A stretch of 64,000 nt of DNA from assembly GCA_009901575.1 (NCBI GenBank), contig WXYP01000006.1, positions 1-64,000 on the forward strand, given 5' to 3'. Positions 1-8,668 of the stretch are shown piece by piece. This DNA is from Flavobacteriaceae bacterium R38 (lineage in GTDB: Bacteria > Bacteroidota > Bacteroidia > Flavobacteriales > Flavobacteriaceae). Position 1 is the first letter of the stretch, and each line of letters opens with the position of its first letter. The notes beneath the pieces were generated by a model. The model had not been told where the DNA came from. It was given only the letters and a program-made list of their open reading frames with translations, and searched no databases. A program made the translations under genes and the position numbers.

Positions 1-16
1 TAGTACACTAAGATTT

Positions 17-122
17 AAGGTGGTTATAGCGATGGGGCTCACCTCTTACCATTCCGAACAGAGAAGTTAAGCCCATCAGCGCAGATGGTACTGGGAAACC
101 GGGAGAGTATGTCGCCGCCTTC
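17..122 (+). rRNA. rrf: 5S ribosomal RNA
   Basis: The stretch begins with AAGGTGGTTATAGCGATGGG and ends with GTCGCCGCCTT; the two ends pair as helix I. The internal sequences CCATTCCGAACAG and GAAGTTAAGC are the conserved 5S loop sequences. It is probably the last gene of an rRNA operon whose 23S gene lies left of the window. The exact ends are estimated from pairing and may shift by a few bases. Confidence 0.95.
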
Positions 123-130
123 TTTTTTAA

Positions 131-160
131 AAACCCTTCATAATCATGAAGGGTTTTTTG
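131..160 (+). terminator. Rho-independent terminator of the rRNA operon
   Basis: A perfect 10-bp stem (AAACCCTTCA / TGAAGGGTTT, 131-140 with 147-156), a 6-nt loop and a T-rich tail lie directly behind the 5S gene. Between here and the next start codon at 381 I see only AT-rich leader sequence. Confidence 0.9.
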
Positions 161-380
161 TTTTATGTATGTTTTATAATATAAAATGAAAGAATGTGAT
201 ATTAGCTTTATGTCTATTGTTTAAAGTTTAAACCTGACGCTTCTTTCCAAATAATGAATAGATAATACCTTCTTTACATATCAACAAACACAGTTCTAAT
301 ACTCAAACATTACTATTTTTTCTGTATACTCTTGATCTTTATGTTTAAGATAGTATTTTTATAAAAACTAAAACATCGAT

Positions 381-1748
381 ATGGACGTTAAGAAGTCAAG
401 AAGAGATTTTATCAAAAAATCTGCATTAATAGGAGCAGGTATTTCTATAGCTCCCGGACTTGCTTTTGCAAATAAAAAGCAAGAAAAGAAGGAAAAACTT
501 AAACTAGGATTGATAGGTGTTGGTTTGAGAGGAACCAACCATTTAAATAATGTGCTCTTGAGAGATGATGTGACTGTGACTGCTATTTGTGATATAGATG
601 AAGGTAGGATAGCAATTTCATTGAAAGCTATAGAAGATAAAGGGTTTCCGAAGCCAAAAGTATTTGGAAAAAATGATTATGACTATAAGAATTTATTAGA
701 TTTAAAAGACGTTGATGCAGTTATTATCTCAACTCCCTGGCTATGGCATGCTCGTATGGCTAAAAATGCTATGCTGGCTGGAAAATATACTGGAATTGAA
801 GTGTCTGCAGCAAATACCATGGAAGAATGCTGGGATTTGGTAAATACTCATGAAAAAACAGGGACCCACTTAATGATCTTAGAAAATGTTAATTATCGTA
901 GAGATATCCTGGCAATTCTTAATATGGTAAGGCAAGATGTTTTTGGAGAATTGGTCCACTTTAGATGTGGATATCAGCACGATTTAAGATTTGTCAAATT
1001 AAATGATGGTAAAACTGCTTATGGCAAAGGGGTTGAATTTGGGAAAAAGGGAATTTCAGAATCCAAATGGAGAACACAACACTCTGTGGTTAGAAATGCA
1101 GATGTTTATCCAACGCATGGAGTAGGACCAATAGCTACAATGTGTGATATTAATAGAGGAAATCGTTTTTTGTCGCTTACTTCTAATGCAACAAAAAGTA
1201 TTGGATTGCATAATTATATTGTGAAACATGGAGGGAAAGATCATCCCAATGCAAAAGTAAAATTCAAACAGGGAGATGTGATTACGTCAACTATTGAAAC
1301 AGCATTAGGAGAAACCATTATTGTAACTCATGATTGTAATCTTCCGAGACCATATTCGCTTGGATTTAGAGTGCAAGGCAGTAACGGGCTTTGGGAAGTT
1401 GACGGGAGTAGAATATATATAGAAGGGCAATCAGAACCTCACAGATGGGATTCTGCAGAAGAATGGTTGAAAAAATATGATCATCCTTTATGGCAAAAGT
1501 ATGGAGAACACGCTACGGGAGCCGGACATGGAGGGATGGACTTTTTTGTGATTAATGCCTTTGTAGAATCAGCTAAACAAAATATAGCTCCTCCGTTAGA
1601 TGTTTACGATGCTGCTGCATGGAGTGCAATTACTCCTTTATCGGAACTTTCTATCGAAAATAATGGAGAACCTCAAAATTTTCCGGATTTTACCAGAGGT
1701 TTATGGATAAAACGTAAGCCATATAACTGGATGAAAGATACCTATTAA
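381..1748 (+). CDS. GH109-type (Gfo/Idh/MocA-fold) glycoside hydrolase, Tat-exported
   Basis: The protein has 455 residues. It starts with a twin-arginine signal (SRRDFIKKS, residues 6-14, then a hydrophobic stretch to about 30), so folded export with bound cofactor is likely. A Rossmann NAD-binding motif GVGLRG follows (G46-x-G48-x-x-G51). The segments NYRRDILAILNMVRQ, GYQHDLR, YPTHGVGPIA (His246) and GAGHGGMDFF are typical of family GH109, the NAD-dependent alpha-N-acetylgalactosaminidases, rather than of plain Gfo/Idh/MocA dehydrogenases. The substrate is inferred from the family only. The next two genes (sugar-type kinase and nucleotidyltransferase) follow closely on the same strand, which would fit salvage of a released sugar. 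A secreted sugar dehydrogenase remains possible. Confidence 0.8.
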   Translation: MDVKKSRRDFIKKSALIGAGISIAPGLAFANKKQEKKEKLKLGLIGVGLRGTNHLNNVLLRDDVTVTAICDIDEGRIAISLKAIEDKGFPKPKVFGKNDYDYKNLLDLKDVDAVIISTPWLWHARMAKNAMLAGKYTGIEVSAANTMEECWDLVNTHEKTGTHLMILENVNYRRDILAILNMVRQDVFGELVHFRCGYQHDLRFVKLNDGKTAYGKGVEFGKKGISESKWRTQHSVVRNADVYPTHGVGPIATMCDINRGNRFLSLTSNATKSIGLHNYIVKHGGKDHPNAKVKFKQGDVITSTIETALGETIIVTHDCNLPRPYSLGFRVQGSNGLWEVDGSRIYIEGQSEPHRWDSAEEWLKKYDHPLWQKYGEHATGAGHGGMDFFVINAFVESAKQNIAPPLDVYDAAAWSAITPLSELSIENNGEPQNFPDFTRGLWIKRKPYNWMKDTY

Positions 1749-1770
1749 TAATGTTGGAAACTTGTAATTG

Positions 1771-2862
1771 ATGGGTAGAAAACAACAAATACATATATTA
1801 TCACCAGGGAGAATATGTTTATTTGGAGATCATCAGGATTATTTGAAATTACCAGTAATAGCATGTGCTATAGATAGATTTATACGCCTAGAAGCTACTA
1901 AAAACAATACTTCTTTTTTTCAAATTAAACTACCAGATATTCATTTGGAAAGGACAATAGATATACAGGAAAAATATGACGTTTTAGAAGAACGAGATTA
2001 TTTTGCATCGTCTTTAAAAGTTTTAAGACGTTACGCTTGTATTCCAGATGAAGGATATACTGTTAAAATAACTGGAAGTTTACCTGTAAATGCTGGTGTT
2101 TCGAGTTCTTCTGCGGTAATAATAGCCTGGATTCGATTTCTGCTGGAAGCTTTTGGACCTGATGAAATTATTACAGATGAACAAGTATCCAGAATTGCTT
2201 ATGAGGCAGAAGTATTAGAGCATGGAGAGCCTGGAGGGTTGATGGATCAATATGCAATAGGTATTGGAAATATTGTTTTTATTGAAACTAAAGAAGATGT
2301 TTCATTTAAAATTTTGGGTACCAAATTAAACGGTTTAATTGTTGGCGATTCAGGAATAAAAAAAGAAACTATTGATACTTTAGGTAATTTAAAAGCTAAG
2401 GCATTAGAAGCAGTAGATTTTATAAAAAGAGAAATCTTAAATTTTAAGTTGGATCAGGTTCAGTTAGAAGAATATGAAGTGTATGAAAAATATGTTCCGT
2501 CAGAGTTGAAACCATACTTTTATGCTGCCTTAAAGAATCATTCCATTACAAAGAAAGCATTGTTAGAATTTGAAAAAAATGACCCAGATATAGAATATAT
2601 CGGTTATTTAATGAATGAACACCATGTTATATTGAGAGATGTATTAAAAATAACGGTACCAAGAATAGATAATATGATAGAAAATGCTTTAAATGCAGGA
2701 GCATATGGAGCGAAAATAGTAGGTTCGGGAGGAGGAGGTAGTATTGTAGCCATAGCACCGGATCAAAAGATAAATAATGTGATTAAAGCTATTAAAAGAG
2801 CAAATGCAAAAGGTGCGTTTAGTGTTTGTGTGGATAGTGGGGTACGAGCTTTGAAAGAATAA
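1771..2862 (+). CDS. GHMP-family sugar kinase (galactokinase-like)
   Basis: A cytoplasmic kinase of about 363 residues. SPGRICLFGDHQDY near residues 11-24 is the galactokinase-type signature (GRxNLIGEHTDY in the classical enzyme). VNAGVSSSSA is the GHMP ATP-binding loop, and GSGGGGSIVAI near the C-terminus is GHMP motif 3. GGLMDQYA also fits galactokinase-type enzymes. An in-frame TTG lies just before this ATG, but ATG is preferred. The gene starts 22 bp after the GH109-type gene and ends 3 bp before the nucleotidyltransferase gene, so the three are probably one transcript. The sugar is not determined; galactose, N-acetylgalactosamine, fucose and related sugars are all possible. Confidence 0.8.
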   Translation: MGRKQQIHILSPGRICLFGDHQDYLKLPVIACAIDRFIRLEATKNNTSFFQIKLPDIHLERTIDIQEKYDVLEERDYFASSLKVLRRYACIPDEGYTVKITGSLPVNAGVSSSSAVIIAWIRFLLEAFGPDEIITDEQVSRIAYEAEVLEHGEPGGLMDQYAIGIGNIVFIETKEDVSFKILGTKLNGLIVGDSGIKKETIDTLGNLKAKALEAVDFIKREILNFKLDQVQLEEYEVYEKYVPSELKPYFYAALKNHSITKKALLEFEKNDPDIEYIGYLMNEHHVILRDVLKITVPRIDNMIENALNAGAYGAKIVGSGGGGSIVAIAPDQKINNVIKAIKRANAKGAFSVCVDSGVRALKE

Positions 2863-2865
2863 AAA

Positions 2866-3738
2866 ATGCATAAAAATCTTATAATATTAGCGGGAGGTGC
2901 TTCATCCAGGATGAAAAAGGCAACGTCATTAAATTTAAATAATGATCTTTTGAATCAGGCGAATACCAGAAGTAAAGGATTAATTTGTATAGATGGGAAA
3001 GGGAGGCCTTTAATGGATTATTTGTTGTACAATGCTAAAGAAGCAGGATATAAAAGTATCTATATTGTTATAGGTGAAACAGAAGACGTTATTCAGCAGT
3101 TTTATGGAATTGAAAAACAAGGGAATAAATTTAATGGGCTAACTATAAATTATGCAGTACAAACCATTCCAGAAAATAGAAAGAAACCTTTTGGTACTGC
3201 AGACGCCGTAAAGCAAACACTTGAGCAGTATCCTGGGTTATCAGAACAAACGTATACTGTATGTAATAGTGATAATCTGTATTCTATACAAGTATTATGT
3301 GCATTACGAACAACAGAATCTCCAAACGCTTTTATAAGTTATGATATTGATGCATTACTTTTTAGTAAAGAAAGAGTAATGCAGTTTGCTTTAGTGGCTT
3401 TGGATGAAAATAATGTATTGATAGATATTATTGAAAAACCAACATTTGAAGAAAGCGAATTGTATAAGGATGCATCAGGAAAATTGAGAGTGAGTATGAA
3501 TATCTTTAAATTTAATGGATTGATGTTTAACGATTATGTATTGAATTGTCCAGTTAGTAGAAAGAGAGATGAAAAAGAATTGCCTACAGCATTATTAAAT
3601 ATGATTAAAGATTATCCCGGATCTGTAGTGGGTATTCCAGCTTCAGAACATGTACCTGATTTGACATCTAAGGAAGATATTCAGAAAATGAAAGAATATA
3701 TTGAAATCCATTATCCGGATTTTAACTGGAGATTTTGA
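2866..3738 (+). CDS. Sugar-phosphate nucleotidyltransferase (NTP transferase family)
   Basis: This 290-residue protein opens with LAGGASSRMKK, the nucleotide-binding loop of the NTP-transferase family (usually GGxGxRxxxxT.KP). A short insertion (about residues 20-36) separates it from the lysine-containing SKGLI segment. TVCNSDNLYS resembles the metal-binding aspartate region and IIEKP is the conserved Glu-Lys-Pro. It probably turns a sugar-1-phosphate, perhaps the product of the upstream kinase, into an NDP-sugar. The 3-bp gap to the kinase gene suggests tight coupling. The nucleotide and sugar cannot be read from the sequence. Confidence 0.75.
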   Translation: MHKNLIILAGGASSRMKKATSLNLNNDLLNQANTRSKGLICIDGKGRPLMDYLLYNAKEAGYKSIYIVIGETEDVIQQFYGIEKQGNKFNGLTINYAVQTIPENRKKPFGTADAVKQTLEQYPGLSEQTYTVCNSDNLYSIQVLCALRTTESPNAFISYDIDALLFSKERVMQFALVALDENNVLIDIIEKPTFEESELYKDASGKLRVSMNIFKFNGLMFNDYVLNCPVSRKRDEKELPTALLNMIKDYPGSVVGIPASEHVPDLTSKEDIQKMKEYIEIHYPDFNWRF

Positions 3739-3773
3739 TGTTGTTCATTCTGAAAAATGAATCTTTGGGTAAA

Positions 3774-3807
3774 TAAAAAAGGGTCAAAATATTTTGACCC
3801 TTTTTTA
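3774..3807. terminator. Bidirectional terminator between convergent genes
   Basis: A perfect 20-nt palindrome (GGGTCAAAATATTTTGACCC, 3781-3800) has an A-run on its left and a T-run on its right, so it works for both the nucleotidyltransferase gene and the opposing acyl-CoA dehydrogenase gene. The innermost pairs must open to form a loop. Confidence 0.88.
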
Positions 3808-3824
3808 TTTATAAGTGATAAATT

Positions 3825-4967
3825 TTAATCTCTTAATATACTTCTGGAAATAACTATTTTTTGAATTTCCGAAGTCCCTTCGTAAATCTGAGTAATTTTT
3901 GCATCTCTCATCATACGTTCTACATGGTATTCTTTTACATAACCATTACCTCCGTGAATTTGAACTGCCTCAACAGTGGTATCCATAGCTACCTGAGAAG
4001 CATATAATTTGGCAATTGCCCCAGAAAGATCGTAGTTTTCTCCGTTGTCCTTATCCCATGCTGCTTTCATAACTAAATGACGAGCTGCTTCAATTTGGGT
4101 ATGCATATCAGCTAGCTTAAATGCTATGGCCTGATGGTTGCAGATTTCTGTACCAAATGCTTTTCTGACTTTAGAATATTCTTTGGCTGTTTCATAAGCT
4201 CCGGCTGCAATTCCTAACGCTTGAGATGCAATACCTATACGTCCTCCGGACAATGTTTTCATTGCAAACTTAAAACCAAAACCATCTTCCCCAATTCTAT
4301 TTTCTTTAGGTACTTTTACATCAGTAAATAATAAAGAATGAGTATCGGACCCTCTAATCCCTAATTTTTGCTCTTTTGGCCCTATTTCAAAACCAGGCAT
4401 ACCTTTTTCAACGATAAGTGCATTGATTCCCTTATGTCCTTTTTCAGGATATGTTTGCGCTATTACTAAATAAACATCAGCTGAATTACCATTTGTGATC
4501 CAGTTTTTAGTTCCATTTAAAATATAATGGTCTCCATTATCAATAGCAGTTGTTTTTTGAGATGTAGCATCACTACCGGCTTCTGGTTCAGAAAGACAAA
4601 AAGCCCCGATAATCTCACCTGTAGCAAGCTTTTTCAGGTACTTTTGTTTTTGTTCCTCAGAACCAAAATTTTCTAATCCCCAGCAAACCAAAGAATTATT
4701 AACACTCATAACAACAGAAGCAGAAGCATCAACTTTGGATATTTCTTCCATAGCTATAGCATAAGAAATAGTATCAAGTCCGCTTCCACCGTACTCAGGA
4801 GAAACCATCATTCCCATGAAACCAAGTTCTCCCATCATTTTAATTTGCTTTGCAGGGAATTCTTGCTTTTCATCCCTTTCTATAACTCCTGGTAGTAATT
4901 CGTTTTGAGCAAAATCTCTCGCAGCTTGGCGAATCATTAATTGCTCTTCTGTAAGATTAAAATCCAT
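3825..4967 (-). CDS. Acyl-CoA dehydrogenase (short/medium-chain type)
   Basis: The 380-residue length is that of soluble FAD-dependent acyl-CoA dehydrogenases. CLSEPEAGSDA is the FAD/substrate signature 1 region, and TQIYEGTSEIQ near the C-terminus carries the catalytic base (Glu363) of the short- and medium-chain branch. QIHGGNGY is the second family signature. It performs the first oxidation of fatty-acid beta-oxidation or branched-chain acyl-CoA breakdown, passing electrons to an electron-transfer flavoprotein. It is a single-gene unit with its own promoter and a shared terminator. Chain-length specificity is not determined. Confidence 0.93.
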   Translation of the reverse strand: MDFNLTEEQLMIRQAARDFAQNELLPGVIERDEKQEFPAKQIKMMGELGFMGMMVSPEYGGSGLDTISYAIAMEEISKVDASASVVMSVNNSLVCWGLENFGSEEQKQKYLKKLATGEIIGAFCLSEPEAGSDATSQKTTAIDNGDHYILNGTKNWITNGNSADVYLVIAQTYPEKGHKGINALIVEKGMPGFEIGPKEQKLGIRGSDTHSLLFTDVKVPKENRIGEDGFGFKFAMKTLSGGRIGIASQALGIAAGAYETAKEYSKVRKAFGTEICNHQAIAFKLADMHTQIEAARHLVMKAAWDKDNGENYDLSGAIAKLYASQVAMDTTVEAVQIHGGNGYVKEYHVERMMRDAKITQIYEGTSEIQKIVISRSILRD

Positions 4968-5005
4968 AAAATAGTAAAATTTACATTTTTTCTAAAAAAG
5001 ATGGG

Positions 5006-5036
5006 CAAAGATAGGCTTTTAATGCGATATTTTCAA
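5006..5036 (-). promoter_or_regulatory. Bacteroidota-type promoter of the acyl-CoA dehydrogenase gene
   Basis: On the minus strand, TATCTTTG (5013-5006) matches the -7 box TAnnTTTG, and TTG (5036-5034) lies 20 nt upstream, within the usual 17-23 nt. Transcription would start near position 5000, about 30 nt before the start codon. Confidence 0.7.
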
Positions 5037-5233
5037 TGAATATATTGTCTTTTTATGAATGTGAAAAAGAACGTTTATTTAAAATAAAAAGCCATAACTA
5101 TTTTTATATTTGTTGTCATAAATATAAAGGAGAAGTAAAAGAAAATAAAAATATACTTAAATTTCGGTCCTTTTTTAATAGCACATAAATTTTAATGATT
5201 AATATTGATAATTAAATAAAATTACCCAAGCAT

Positions 5234-6565
5234 ATGGAGACTCTTGTAATTATAATATTTGTTCTAGGTTATTTAGCAATTACTTTAGAACACAATTTAA
5301 AAATAGATAAATTGATTCCTGCATTAGCAATGATGGCATTATTGTGGGCTGTTATAGCGCTAAATCATATGCCGGTGTTTGAGGTGAATGCAGAATTAAA
5401 AGAATTAGAACCCACGCATATAGATGAAATACTCCTTCATCATTTAGGAAAAACAGCAGAAATTCTGGTGTTTTTATTAGGGGCAATGACGATTGTTGAA
5501 ATTATCGATTATTTTAATGGTTTTGCAACTATAAAAGGATTTATAAGAACCAGGAGTAAGAAAAAATTATTATGGATTTTTACCAGTCTAGGATTTATTC
5601 TTTCTGCAATTATTGATAACCTCACCGCAACTATTGTACTTATTACTATTCTACAGAAGGTAATTAGTGATAAAGAAGTTAGGCTTTGGTATGCCGGTTT
5701 AATTATTATAGCAGCTAATGCCGGAGGAGCCTGGTCGCCTATTGGAGATGTGACAACAACAATGCTTTGGATTGGTGACAGGGTAACAACAGTAGAATTA
5801 ATTTCAAGAGTTTTGTTGCCTTCATTGGTTTGTTTTGTGGTTCCTACTTTCATAGGTTCAAGATTAAAAGCCTTTAAAGGAGATTTAACAACATCTATTG
5901 AAGAAGAAACTGAATCTAAATCTAAGTTCAGCGCTACAATGCTTTATCTAGGTTTGGGAGCTATTGTTTTTGTTCCGATTTTTAAAACGGTTACACATTT
6001 GCCTCCTTATGTGGGTATGATGTTGTCTTTAGCTATTGTTGCAACTTTTGCAGAAATCTATAGTGGTACAAAATTTAGTGTTTCTCATGTAGATGAAGAA
6101 AGTGATGCAGCATCACATCATAGTCCGGTACATAGTTCGCTTTCTAAAATAGAATTACCAAGTATACTTTTCTTCTTAGGGATATTGATGGCTGTAGCTG
6201 CTTTAGAATCTTTAGGTCAATTATTTCATTTTGCAGAAGGCTTAAACAGCGCCATTCCAAATACAGATATAGTGGTCATGCTTTTAGGAATAGGTTCTGC
6301 TATTATTGATAACGTGCCTTTAGTTGCTGCAAGTATGGGAATGTTTTCTGAGGGCCTTGACGATCCTTTATGGCATTTTATAGCATATTCTGCTGGAACC
6401 GGAGGAAGTATGTTAATCATTGGTTCTGCAGCAGGAGTTGTTGCAATGGGGATGGAAAAAATAGATTTCTTCTGGTACATGAAGAAAATTTCATGGCTAG
6501 CATTCTTAGGTTTTGGAGCAGGAGCAGTTGCTTTAATGTTGCTGAGAGATTATGTTTTAGCATAA
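5234..6565 (+). CDS. nhaD: NhaD-type Na+/H+ antiporter
   Basis: A 443-residue polytopic inner-membrane protein with about 11-13 hydrophobic segments. AIIDNLTATIVL (roughly residues 133-144), NAGGAWSPIGDVTT and the later SAIIDNVPLVAA are conserved inverted-repeat transport motifs of NhaD in the ion transporter superfamily. It exchanges sodium (or lithium) for protons and supports salt and alkali tolerance, which fits a marine flavobacterium. A TolQ/ExbD/TonB-type set follows 57 bp downstream on the same strand, so shared transcription is possible. Confidence 0.9.
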   Translation: METLVIIIFVLGYLAITLEHNLKIDKLIPALAMMALLWAVIALNHMPVFEVNAELKELEPTHIDEILLHHLGKTAEILVFLLGAMTIVEIIDYFNGFATIKGFIRTRSKKKLLWIFTSLGFILSAIIDNLTATIVLITILQKVISDKEVRLWYAGLIIIAANAGGAWSPIGDVTTTMLWIGDRVTTVELISRVLLPSLVCFVVPTFIGSRLKAFKGDLTTSIEEETESKSKFSATMLYLGLGAIVFVPIFKTVTHLPPYVGMMLSLAIVATFAEIYSGTKFSVSHVDEESDAASHHSPVHSSLSKIELPSILFFLGILMAVAALESLGQLFHFAEGLNSAIPNTDIVVMLLGIGSAIIDNVPLVAASMGMFSEGLDDPLWHFIAYSAGTGGSMLIIGSAAGVVAMGMEKIDFFWYMKKISWLAFLGFGAGAVALMLLRDYVLA

Positions 6566-6622
6566 CTTATAATTTAATTCCATATCTGTCGTTATACTTA
6601 GGAACTTATTTTTTTGACGACT

Positions 6623-7312
6623 ATGTTATTATTTCAAGACGGAACACAAGAAGTGCTGGATGAGGCACTTTCTGAAGAAAAAACATTATCTGTTGCAGAT
6701 CTGATCGTAAATGGAGGAACAGGGAGTATGGTAATTATTGCTGTACTTTTTGTAATGCTTTTTATAGCACTGTATATTTATTTTGAGCGCTCTTTTGCAA
6801 TTAAAGCGGCATCAAAAATGGATAAAAATTTCATGAATCAGATTAGAGATCATGTTTCGGGAGGAAAATTAGAAGCTGCTAAAATATTATGTGCTCAAAC
6901 AGATTCTCCAGTAGCAAGACTTACCGAAAAAGGTATTTCCCGTATTGGAAAACCACTAGATGATATCAATAAAGCTATTGAGAATGCCGGAACTCTGGAA
7001 GTTTATAAGCTGGAACGCAATGTGAGTATTGTAGCAACAATAGCAGGAGCTGCTCCAATGATAGGATTCTTAGGGACTGTTATTGGTATGATTTTAGCTT
7101 TTCATCAAATGGCAAGTAGTGGTGGTCAGGCAGAAATGGGATCATTGGCTTCCGGTATTTATACGGCAATGACAACTACAGTAGCAGGATTAATAGTTGG
7201 TATTATAGCATATATTGGATATAATCATTTGGTAGTTAGAACAGATAAAGTAGTTCACCAAATGGAGGCTAATGCAGTTGACTTTTTAGATTTGCTTAAC
7301 GAACCTATTTAA
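6623..7312 (+). CDS. MotA/TolQ/ExbB proton channel family protein
   Basis: About 229 residues with three membrane helices. The first is at about residues 30-55 after a cytoplasmic-type N-terminus; the other two lie in the C-terminal half, where IAGAAPMIGFLGTVIGMI and YTAMTTTVAGLIVGIIAYI are the classic TolQ/ExbB helices. It forms the proton-driven motor with the next gene (ExbD/TolR). The ATG at 6623 is preferred over an in-frame TTG nine bases upstream. The ExbD gene begins 11 bp downstream and a TonB-like gene follows, so the set probably energises outer-membrane uptake. Confidence 0.92.
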   Translation: MLLFQDGTQEVLDEALSEEKTLSVADLIVNGGTGSMVIIAVLFVMLFIALYIYFERSFAIKAASKMDKNFMNQIRDHVSGGKLEAAKILCAQTDSPVARLTEKGISRIGKPLDDINKAIENAGTLEVYKLERNVSIVATIAGAAPMIGFLGTVIGMILAFHQMASSGGQAEMGSLASGIYTAMTTTVAGLIVGIIAYIGYNHLVVRTDKVVHQMEANAVDFLDLLNEPI

Positions 7313-7323
7313 TTTATCAGTTT

Positions 7324-7710
7324 ATGAAATTAAAAGGTAGAAATAAAGTTTCGCCAGAGTTTAGCATGTCTTCAATGACAGATATTGTATTCTTGTTGCT
7401 TGTTTTTTTCATGCTAACAGCCAATTCACCAAACGCTTTAGATTTATTGTTGCCTAAAGCGAAAGGGAAATCGACAAATACACAGAATGTAGCTGTGAGT
7501 ATTAATAAAAACCTGGATTACTATATAGACAGTCAGAAGGTTAATCCGGAGTTTTTAGAAATAGAGTTAAAACGAAGATTAAAAGGGGTTGACAAACCAA
7601 CTATTATTCTAAGGGCAGAAGAAAGTGTCCCAATAGAAAAAGCTGTTAATATCATGGATATAGCAAATCAGAATAACTTTAAAGTTATCCTTGCTGTCCG
7701 GCCTAAATAA
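7324..7710 (+). CDS. ExbD/TolR family biopolymer transport protein
   Basis: A 128-residue protein with a short cytoplasmic N-terminus, one membrane helix (SSMTDIVFLLLVFFMLTA, about residues 16-33) and a periplasmic domain. The aspartate in SMTDIVFLLL is the protonatable residue of ExbD/TolR. It partners the preceding ExbB/TolQ protein in a proton-driven complex. The TonB-type gene begins 11 bp downstream. Confidence 0.92.
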   Translation: MKLKGRNKVSPEFSMSSMTDIVFLLLVFFMLTANSPNALDLLLPKAKGKSTNTQNVAVSINKNLDYYIDSQKVNPEFLEIELKRRLKGVDKPTIILRAEESVPIEKAVNIMDIANQNNFKVILAVRPK

Positions 7711-7721
7711 TAAGAACAAAT

Positions 7722-8660
7722 ATGTCTTTTCTGGATACAAAGCATAAAAAGAAATCATTTACATTAACCAGTGTGTTACTCAGTGTGCTTATTCTTTTAT
7801 TGTTTTATGTAGGTCTTACTTACCTGGATCCTCCTCCTGAGAGCGGAATATCAGTTAATTTTGGAACAACCAATTTTGGTAGTGGAAAAATACAACCAAA
7901 ACAGAAAATTAAATCCAGGCCTGTACAAAAACCAATTCAGGAAGAAACTAAGCAAGAAGAAATTCAGGAGGTAGAACCTCCTGCTAAGCCTGAAGAGGCT
8001 GAACAAGCGCCTGCAGAGGAGGCTGAAGATGTGGTCACTCAAGATAATGAAGAATCTATTAAGATAAAGAAAATAGAAGAGGCTAAAAAGAAAGCAGAGG
8101 CTGAAACGGCAAAAGCTAAAGCGGAAGCAGAAAGAAAAGAACGTGAACGCATTGCTGAAGCCGAAAGAATTGAAAGAGAAAAAAGAGAAGCAGAAGAGAA
8201 AATAAGAAGAGAACAAGAGGCTAAGAAGAAAAAATTAGATCAGCTTATAGGCGGAGTTAGTAAATCTGATGGTTCTGCGTCAGGAAGTGAAGGAGATGAT
8301 AACAGGCCCGGAGATAAAGGACAACCTAATGGAGATCCTTATGCGAGTAGTTATTACGGTAGCCCGGGTAACGGAAGCGGAGGAGGAGTAGGTTATGGAT
8401 TAAGAGGGAGGTCTTTGGTAAATCAAGGAAAGCAACAGCAAAACTGTAATGAAGCGGGAACTGTTGTAGTTAAAATTGAAGTAGATCGTTCAGGAAAAGT
8501 GATAAGTGCTGTTCCTGGAGTTCGCGGTACTACCAATAATCATCCATGTCTTCTGGAACCAGCTAAGAAAACAGCTTTCTTACACAAATGGAATTTAGAT
8601 TCTAAAGCTCCTTCACGTCAAATTGGATTTGTAGTTGTCAACTTTAAGCTAGGAGAATAA
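7722..8660 (+). CDS. TonB-family energy transducer with long charged coiled-coil linker
   Basis: The 312-residue protein has one N-terminal membrane helix (about residues 16-31), a proline- and glutamate-rich stretch, a strongly charged Lys/Glu/Ala coiled coil (about 105-170, TolA-like), a Gly/Ser-rich hinge (about 180-235), and a C-terminal TonB-like domain with TVVVKIEVDRSGKV and two cysteines (GKQQQNCNEAG and NNHPCLLEP) that could form a disulfide. Its place after ExbB and ExbD genes makes it the arm linking that motor to outer-membrane transporters. A TolA-like role in envelope constriction is an alternative because of the coiled coil. Confidence 0.82.
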   Translation: MSFLDTKHKKKSFTLTSVLLSVLILLLFYVGLTYLDPPPESGISVNFGTTNFGSGKIQPKQKIKSRPVQKPIQEETKQEEIQEVEPPAKPEEAEQAPAEEAEDVVTQDNEESIKIKKIEEAKKKAEAETAKAKAEAERKERERIAEAERIEREKREAEEKIRREQEAKKKKLDQLIGGVSKSDGSASGSEGDDNRPGDKGQPNGDPYASSYYGSPGNGSGGGVGYGLRGRSLVNQGKQQQNCNEAGTVVVKIEVDRSGKVISAVPGVRGTTNNHPCLLEPAKKTAFLHKWNLDSKAPSRQIGFVVVNFKLGE

Positions 8661-8668
8661 ACTGTAGC

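Noticed and set aside
6370-6663. A 97-residue plus-strand frame bridging nhaD and the ExbB-type gene
   Set aside because: It overlaps the conserved end of nhaD in another frame and has no family features.
7851-8216. A Phe/Leu-rich 121-residue minus-strand frame
   Set aside because: It is the mirror of the Lys/Glu coiled coil of the TonB-type protein, not a gene.
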